From the NCBI GenBank assembly GCA_029844215.1, contig CM056730.1:54820924-54884923 (forward strand): 64,000 bases of DNA. The letters are read 5' to 3'. How positions within the stretch are numbered: the stretch's first letter is position 1; the number at the start of each line of letters is the position of its first letter. The notes under the pieces are model-generated. The model worked only from the letters and a program-made list of their open reading frames with translations. It did no database searches and was not told the origin of the DNA. This DNA is from Przewalskia tangutica (taxonomy: Eukaryota > Streptophyta > Magnoliopsida > Solanales > Solanaceae). Shown here in pieces: positions 58,001 to 64,000 of the stretch. Both the position numbers and the translations under genes were made by a program.

Positions 58001-58485
58001 GCAATTTGTGGATGAAGAAAGTCTTCACAAAGGGGAGCTATTTATAGCAAAACCAAAGGCCAACCAAGGGCCAAGATCCTTCCAAGTGTATAGCAAGTGT
58101 AAGGGCAAGATTAAACCAAGTGCACCCTAAACCCTACTCCACAAAACACTCCACAAAACAAGCCACAAAACAAGGCACAAATCAAGGAGCCAATTGGCAA
58201 GAGAACGTGACCCATTTCGTCCAAGCCATGCCATGGTTGCCGCCCTTTTCCAATTAGAGGGTGACAAGTGTCGCCTCTCGTTGATCCAAAATGTTTCGTC
58301 TCTCGGAAAAATCCGCAAAAATATAAATGACATAGCCGGAATTTTCCTACGAAAGTCGTGGGAAACGTTTTCGAAAAACGACTCCTTTCGGCACTTGTGT
58401 ACAAATTTCGAAACTATGCCTACTTAAGGCTCAAATTGTACACGTACGCCCTCACGTACATACTCTGGAAATACGGGGTATAACA
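55039..58485 (-). repeat. 3' LTR of L
   Basis: Starts TGTGACGCC and ends CGGGGTATAACA. TATA-like box at 58039-58046 (minus). The segment 57481-57660 is nearly identical to its partner LTR, whereas the first 300 bp differ at many CAG/CTG/CCG sites. Confidence 0.9.
56029..56100. repeat. Short tandem repeat 'acaagcataggcaagtttcac' type (L 3' LTR)
   Basis: Three copies of a unit of about 22-33 bp containing 'caagcatagg'. The matching copies in the other LTR are at about 61510-61590. Two degenerate 'ggcaagtgcgag' repeats precede them. Confidence 0.7.
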
Positions 58486-58498
58486 TTCTCCCCCCCTT
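58486..58498 (-). promoter_or_regulatory. Polypurine tract of L
   Basis: The minus strand reads AAGGGGGGGAGAA, directly before the 3' LTR. Confidence 0.9.
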
Positions 58499-59130
58499 AG
58501 AAACATTCGTCCCGAATGTTCCTTCAAGGTCTCAAAACAAAGCGTCGAGATAGTCTTCACCGCTATCGACGAAAAACAATCATGCCACACCTGGCCACAA
58601 AAACATACGTTCACTTTCCCCTTTCTCGTAGTACTCGTCACGAACACTCGAACTCGTTCTAGTATCCGTACCACACTTCTGTCAACGCTTCTGTTTCCAA
58701 CCCTTGGAGTCACTACCTCCAAACTTGGTCATCTCACTAACCTCGATTTCCCCTAAGGCCATTCCCGGCCTTCACGAACTGATTCTGATCGAACGCATCC
58801 ACGAACTCATACGATGGTCATCTAAACTTGGGCCTAGCACCCTCGTGACCCTACCCCTGGCGGGACCACCCAGACCGACCCCCAAACCGGGTTACTGGTT
58901 GACCCGCAAATGGTCCTCAACCCGACCCCAACCGCGCCAACTCTTGTTCCCGATCCGAACGATCTTACTATTTCACATCATGAAAGCTACCACTTCCATC
59001 TCACACTACCCAGGGACTTACCCTTTTCACTAACCAGGTTTCTAAATCACATTTTAGCACAAAGCTAACCAAACATAACATTAAACACATCAACAACATC
59101 AATACAAACAAAACTCTAGAGGGTTAAGGA
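58499..59130 (-). other. L internal spacer
   Basis: Short spacer containing 'cgaacgcatccacgaactca' and 'gtgaccctacc', as in C and K, but without the integrase remnant. No coding sequence seen. Confidence 0.6.
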
Positions 59131-60333
59131 TATACCTGAAGCTAGGCGGTTCAAGGACCGCTAAAACTGGGAACTCCCACCGCGACCTCTACCGGGGCCT
59201 TCCGGGGTACGAACATCCTGCCTGGCTACGGAAGGTGAAGAACCCGCAACTGCTCTAGTAGTCCATGCTATCCTACCAGCTACCCGGTCGGACATCTTCT
59301 GCCGATGGCCTGTTGGCGCAAAAATAACAATCTCCCGAGTTAGTACGACACTCTCCCTTATGAAGCTTTCCACAACGCCACACCTGAGACAAGGGCAACC
59401 TCATCCGCGAGCACTCGCTTCGCGAAAATCTGAAACACAGGAGCCCCGACCGCTTCCCGAATATCCCGAAGGTCCCGAAAGCTGGGGAGGACCACGCTGT
59501 ACTGACGGAGGTACATAACTAGTCTGCTGCTGAGGCGGTCCGCCTCGAAAGTCACCAAAGGACCTCGCTGTTATGGCCTCTTCTCGCGACTTTGGTCATT
59601 CCGTCGATTTATCCGCCTCACATCCAAGTGTATACGCTGCGACGCGGCGATGTCCATGCCCACCAAGAGCTACACCAACAACTCTGCAAGGCAATCATCG
59701 AGCCCTGTAACATATCGGTGCACTCGATCCTCCATACTAGCTACTAACGCGGGGACGTACCGGGCCAATGAGTCGAACTCCACATTGTACTCCCGAACTG
59801 TACGCCTGCTCGCCAGTAACACCAAAAATCATTTACCGAGCCCTCCTCATCCGGGAGGCAAGAAATGTGCAAGAAAGGCCTCGAGAACTTCGTTCCATAC
59901 CGCTGAAGTGCATGCTCTCCTCGACAGCTCCCAAGAATCAAACCCGATCATTGCGGTATCACGCGATTGATGTGAACTGTGGCCACCGACTCGATCTCCG
60001 ATGCCTTGATCACTCTCGATCCGTCAGAATCGCTTCGGATGAACTCCTGCGGATCATCCTCGGGCCTCGACCCATAAAACTCGCGGCCTACAACTCGTAA
60101 AATCCGTAGCCTCGAACTATCTCGATCTAGGGTGAACCATCGGTGCTCTTGGAACTGCTGCGTCCGGCTTATCTCAAGTTCGCCACAACCACGGCCATTA
60201 ATCGGGCCTACCTTGTAACTCATCTCTCTCGCTCTAGATCATGGATCGAGGCTCGTATCGTGGTCTCTGCCACGTTTACTCGCAGATCCTCTCACGCTTT
60301 GCCCTTCCGCCCGGGTTGCCTTCGCAGAGGCAT
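59131..60333 (-). pseudogene. gag: L gag (multiply frameshifted)
   Basis: The start is at 60333 (minus ATG) by alignment with the other Gags. The capsid core is recognisable in the frame 59948-60223 as FYGSRPEDDPQEFIR followed by RVIKASEIESV. The frame breaks on both sides. The knuckle region lies near 59290-59400. The C-terminal GRGRGGSSQF-like tail (59161-59373 frame) resembles that of A (GRGRGGSFHF). Length, about 1.2 kb, matches a full Gag of this group. Most breaks coincide with CAG/CTG/CCG sites, so the gene may be less damaged than it looks. Confidence 0.82.
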
Positions 60334-60533
60334 AATCGTAAAAGCGAAACACGTCGGAGGGTCCAATCTTATCACACGACTCTAAGGCACGATCTCGGAA
60401 TGAGAAGAATGGAAACCAATCCTAAATGTCCTATAGCCTCACGATTATAGATGTGGTGCACAACACACCGATAATCCGGACTCTACTAGACACGGTCAGA
60501 CACTTTCCGAGGATTAATCGCTCGATACCACTT
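60334..60533 (-). other. L leader: acceptor-like site, GTGCAC hairpin, primer site
   Basis: 200 nt. Minus-strand primer site TGGTATCGAGC (60520-60530). Hairpin at 60443-60476 with GTGCAC (60456-60461) in the loop. The expected CAG before the ATG reads CGA here. Confidence 0.75.
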
Positions 60534-63500
60534 CGTGACGCCCGAAAATCGGGCCCACATCGTGCCTTACCGGGCACCCTAGTGATACAACATCGAGAAA
60601 ACCGGCGAAATAAAAACTTTACACATGAAATGAGAGATATAGTAAATAAGCAAAGCAACCAAAGCATTGCCTTTCAAGATATACATAAACACGAGCAGTT
60701 TAATCCTTTACAACCCCGCCACAACAAGATTACTGCACCTCTAAGATTTATACAACAACTATGACGACAGGGCCCCGCCAAACCCCGAACGCATAAGAAC
60801 TTACGGACTGTGGTAACATACCAAAGATAAGCCTCCGACGGAACGAGCTTCCCAAAAGCGAAATGAGATCCTAAACGCGGATCGGCAATGTACACTTACT
60901 GCGGATTTAACGCGGCTTCAAGGAGGTCGATAACAGTACCAAGTATGTGAAATCAGAATATCAGAAATGAAATCATAATAGTCTATATAAAGCGGGAGAC
61001 ATGTATGATGACCAAACTACGATATATAACATATAACCGATACATCAAGACAGGACTCACGCCTCCAAATTATCACTCGTGCGTGGAATTTCTTCCTCAT
61101 CACCATAGCTTATGATATAACAATACCAAGGATTATACATGAACACCATGTCCCACTGTTATAAAACCGTGCAGACAAGTATAACTACGAGATCCGACCG
61201 TACCAATAATACAATGCAACCAAAACACACGGCCGTCACGGCAAGTGCGAGCCGACCACGGATACCAAGGCCGGTCACGCGGTGACCGGGCAAGTACGGG
61301 TGACCACGGGGACCAAGGTCAGATCACGAAACTTCACTATCTTCGAACGGCAAGTGCGAGGGTGACTACCGATACCAAGGCCGAATCACCACGCAGACGG
61401 CAGTACGAGCCGACCACCACCGATACCCAGCCGAGCGAAGAAACCTCAACTACCAACCGACCTCTATCGAGAGCGGTAACACAGAAACACCACACTTGCA
61501 CCACAAAGGCTATCACCACAAGCATAGGCAAGTTTCACAACAACAAGCATAGGAATGTTTCACCACAACAAGCATAGGCAAGTTTCACATCACTCAAAGT
61601 ACCTTCATTTTATGCCAAAGTCGGGTTTCAACTCCTAAAGTACTACGACGTTAAATTCTTTAAAAGAGATCCATTACTTATCAAAGTCACCCGATACCGT
61701 AGTATTAGAATGACCAACCCACATTCCTTTTCAAAATCAAGTAACAACATTCTTTTCCTAAGTTCGGGTTTTGCCTAGTTTAAATTACTCAAGCTTCTCA
61801 TTTTCAAATGGTTTCATAGTTCATAAACTTAATCACTTGATTCCTTTTTAGAACAATTGAGTAATATAAGTCTCACGTGAGAGTAGGTTATTCTTGTTTA
61901 CAACATTCTTATTACAGCAGCCATGATCTAGAAAATGTAATATCATCTTGTCTCATCTTAGTTTCTATGCAGATGGAGGTTTCTACTTGGTTTTAATACG
62001 ATACATCATTATTCAATACATTTTCCTTTATTAACGCTGCGGTGGTGCTGCCGATACACATTCCGATTTCCAAATCAAGAAACATTATCCCTTTAAATAA
62101 AACCAAGTACTCAATACTCACGAATGAGGTTTCACACAAACATCCACATTAAAACAAATAAGTTAAGTCTCTTATCTTATAAGATCAAGTCTCTTAGCTT
62201 CTAACATCAGTAAACCATTTTCTTTACCTCTCTTAAGATATTATACCTAACTCCCCATAAAGCTAGTATAACTCTTTTTAAAACCTTTTAAAACAAAGTG
62301 TTACTCTCCCTTCCAAAACGATTTATAAATCTTTTGAAATACATCAAGTTCTTTATTATAACAAGCGATTATAATTCACATGATTACCTTTTAAAACCAC
62401 AAAGTATTTTCTTACCTATATAAAGCTGTTATAACCAACTTCCCATAAAGCCGTTATAACACTTTATGTTTTAAGAACAATCAAACACAGTTAACACATG
62501 TACGTCTACCGTACTACATAGTTCACACATATCATGCTAGAAGAGATAGGAAGAGGTTCACATACCTCGCGACGATTTAACGACAATAAGCAAAATGCTC
62601 CAAGTACTACAACCTTGCTAGCCCTTTCCACTCCTCGAGTAGAATACGCTACTCTTAGTACTTTCACCTATAAAGGCCACAAACGTCTATTAAATCTTAA
62701 ACACACGTTCCCATCTTTCTACGTAAAATTGAAGACTCTCCCCGCAATGACAGCGTAAATCTCCTCCTCTATCGAGGTCGGCTACCAAGCCAACCGGGGG
62801 TTAATACGCCTAACCGGACGCTGCATAATTCTACTACACAAGAATGCTACATAAGTCTCATCAGAATACAACCCTAGGTAATTACATTCGATTCTTCTCT
62901 TTATTATCCTTCATGTGACATCTTGCTCAATTCTTCATTCTTCAGGCTTAAGTCAAAAGACATTGCCATAATACTAAGTTCAGTTCTATATATAGTATAC
63001 AACACTATATATTCAACACTTATGTAATTTCCAATTACAATAGGGGGACAAGATATTTACCTCGATAAGCCCAAAAATTATCCGAGTTTAAAGTCGCTCC
63101 TGAGCAAGGTTTAGCTCCTCCTCCGAGTGCTCCAATCCGCTCCAAACAACCCTTAGAAGTTCTACGCAACTTCTACTCCATACTTCAACAACGGGTGAAG
63201 ATTTTCCTTAGGGTTTCGTGTAGAGGCTAAGGAAAGTATAATCGTATTTTCCGGGTTTTCGTACAAAGGGTACTTTGGAAAGTACTACAAGGTATTTGGG
63301 CTAAAGTATTTGGACATTATAACAATACTTAGGAGAGTATTTCTATACCACAACAAAGGGTATTATACGAAAACAACTAGGCTAGGGGTACCCACGCCAA
63401 GGCACCACATGGGGAAAGCTCTCGGCAAGGGAAAGGGGTGGTGGGCGAATTTCACAAGGGAGGAGGAAGAGAACTTCAAGACTTAGGCAATTTGTGGATG

Positions 63501-63970
63501 AAGAAAGTCTTCACAAAGGAGCTATTTATAGCAAAACCAAAGGCCAACCAAGGGCCAAGATCCTTCCAAGTGTATAGCAAGTGTAAGGGCACGATTAAAC
63601 CAAGTGCACCCTAAACCCTCCTCAACAAAACACTCCACACAACAAGCCACAAACAAGGCACAAATCAAGGAGCCAATTGCCAAGAGCGTGACCCATTTCG
63701 TCCAAGCCATGCCATGGTTGCCGTCCGCCTTCCAATTAGAGGTGACAAGTGTCGCCTCTCGGTGCTCCAAAATGGTTCGTCTCTCGGAAAAAGCCGCAAA
63801 CAAATATAACGGACATAGCCGGAATTTTCCCTACGAAAGCTGTGGAAACGTTTCGTCGAAAAACGACTCCTTTCGGCACTTGTGTACAAATTTCGAAACT
63901 ATGCCTACTTAAGGCTCAAATTGTACACGTACGCCCTCACGTACATACTCTGGAAATACGGGGTATAACA
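60534..63970 (-). repeat. 5' LTR of L
   Basis: Begins CGTGACGCCC beside the primer site and ends CGGGGTATAACA at 63970. TATA-like box at 63523-63530 (minus). Partner of 55039-58485. Confidence 0.9.
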
Positions 63971-64000
63971 AACATATCGGTGCACTCTATCCTCCATGTC
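63971..64000 (-). pseudogene. gag: K gag continues past the window edge
   Basis: 'tcggtgcactctatcctcc' matches C gag near 18386 ('gcggtgtactctgtcctcc'). The rest of K, including its 5' LTR, lies outside the window. Confidence 0.75.

Larger units (their letters stand above)
55039..63970 (-). mobile_element. Element L: gag-only (TR-GAG-like) element nested in K gag
   Basis: 8.9-kb minus-strand element with LTRs at 55039-58485 and 60534-63970 and an internal region of about 2.05 kb holding leader, gag remnant, spacer and polypurine tract. No integrase or RT. The two flanks are both K gag, but a clean 5-bp duplication is not evident (AACAT on the right; the left flank is altered). Confidence 0.9.

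Noticed and set aside
63971..64000. Clean 5-bp duplication for element L
   Set aside because: The right flank is AACAT, but the left flank before 55039 does not repeat it. Both flanks are K gag, so insertion is certain but the duplication is not.

Overview
This window looks like heterochromatic plant (eudicot) DNA. It is built entirely from nested Ty3/Gypsy-type LTR retrotransposons. I find no host gene, no structural RNA gene and no CRISPR or bacterial feature. Evidence: LTRs of about 3.0-3.5 kb with TGTTACACCCC/TGTTATACCCC...GTGACA ends, 5-bp target-site duplications (TSDs), initiator-Met-tRNA-type primer sites, polypurine tracts, and Gag remnants with paired CCHC knuckles. A Solanaceae-like asterid is possible from the Gag style, but this is a low-confidence guess.

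Layout (element names A-M are mine). Element H (minus strand; its 3' end lies left of the window) covers 1-11639. Its gag is split by solo LTR G (1389-7647), which holds solo LTR F (3419-6551). H lies in an older LTR fragment, I (11640-12249). Element C (minus) spans 12250-51484. Its left LTR holds solo LTR D (12500-15970). Its leader holds element A (plus, 19070-36547), whose 5' LTR holds element J (minus, 22020-31723). Its right LTR holds element B (plus, 38776 to about 50869), whose 5' LTR holds solo LTR M (42263-45325). Element K (minus) begins as an LTR fragment at 51485 and runs past the right edge. Its gag is interrupted by element L (minus, 55039-63970). Every base is therefore assigned to some element.

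No reverse transcriptase or RNase H was recognised anywhere. A, B and L carry only gag-like sequence between long LTRs (TR-GAG-like, non-autonomous). C, J and K also keep a scrap of the integrase 3' end. All gag frames are broken. These elements must have relied on enzymes supplied in trans.

The most interesting signal is in the roughly 200-nt leader between LTR and gag. All six elements whose leader is visible carry, just downstream of the primer site, a hairpin with an 8-nt apical loop holding a self-complementary hexamer: GTGCAC in five, GCGCGC in B. This resembles a retroviral kissing-loop dimerisation signal. The leader usually ends with a branch-point-like CTRAC and a CAG a few bases before the gag ATG, and the LTRs contain AG|GTATGTG-type donor sites. 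Together these suggest that a spliced gag mRNA would lose the primer site and hairpin while unspliced genomic RNA keeps them. Separately, paired LTR copies differ disproportionately at CAG/CTG/CCG/CGG sites, often by loss of the middle base. That looks like a methylation-linked sequencing artefact and should be settled before dating or reading-frame calls are trusted.
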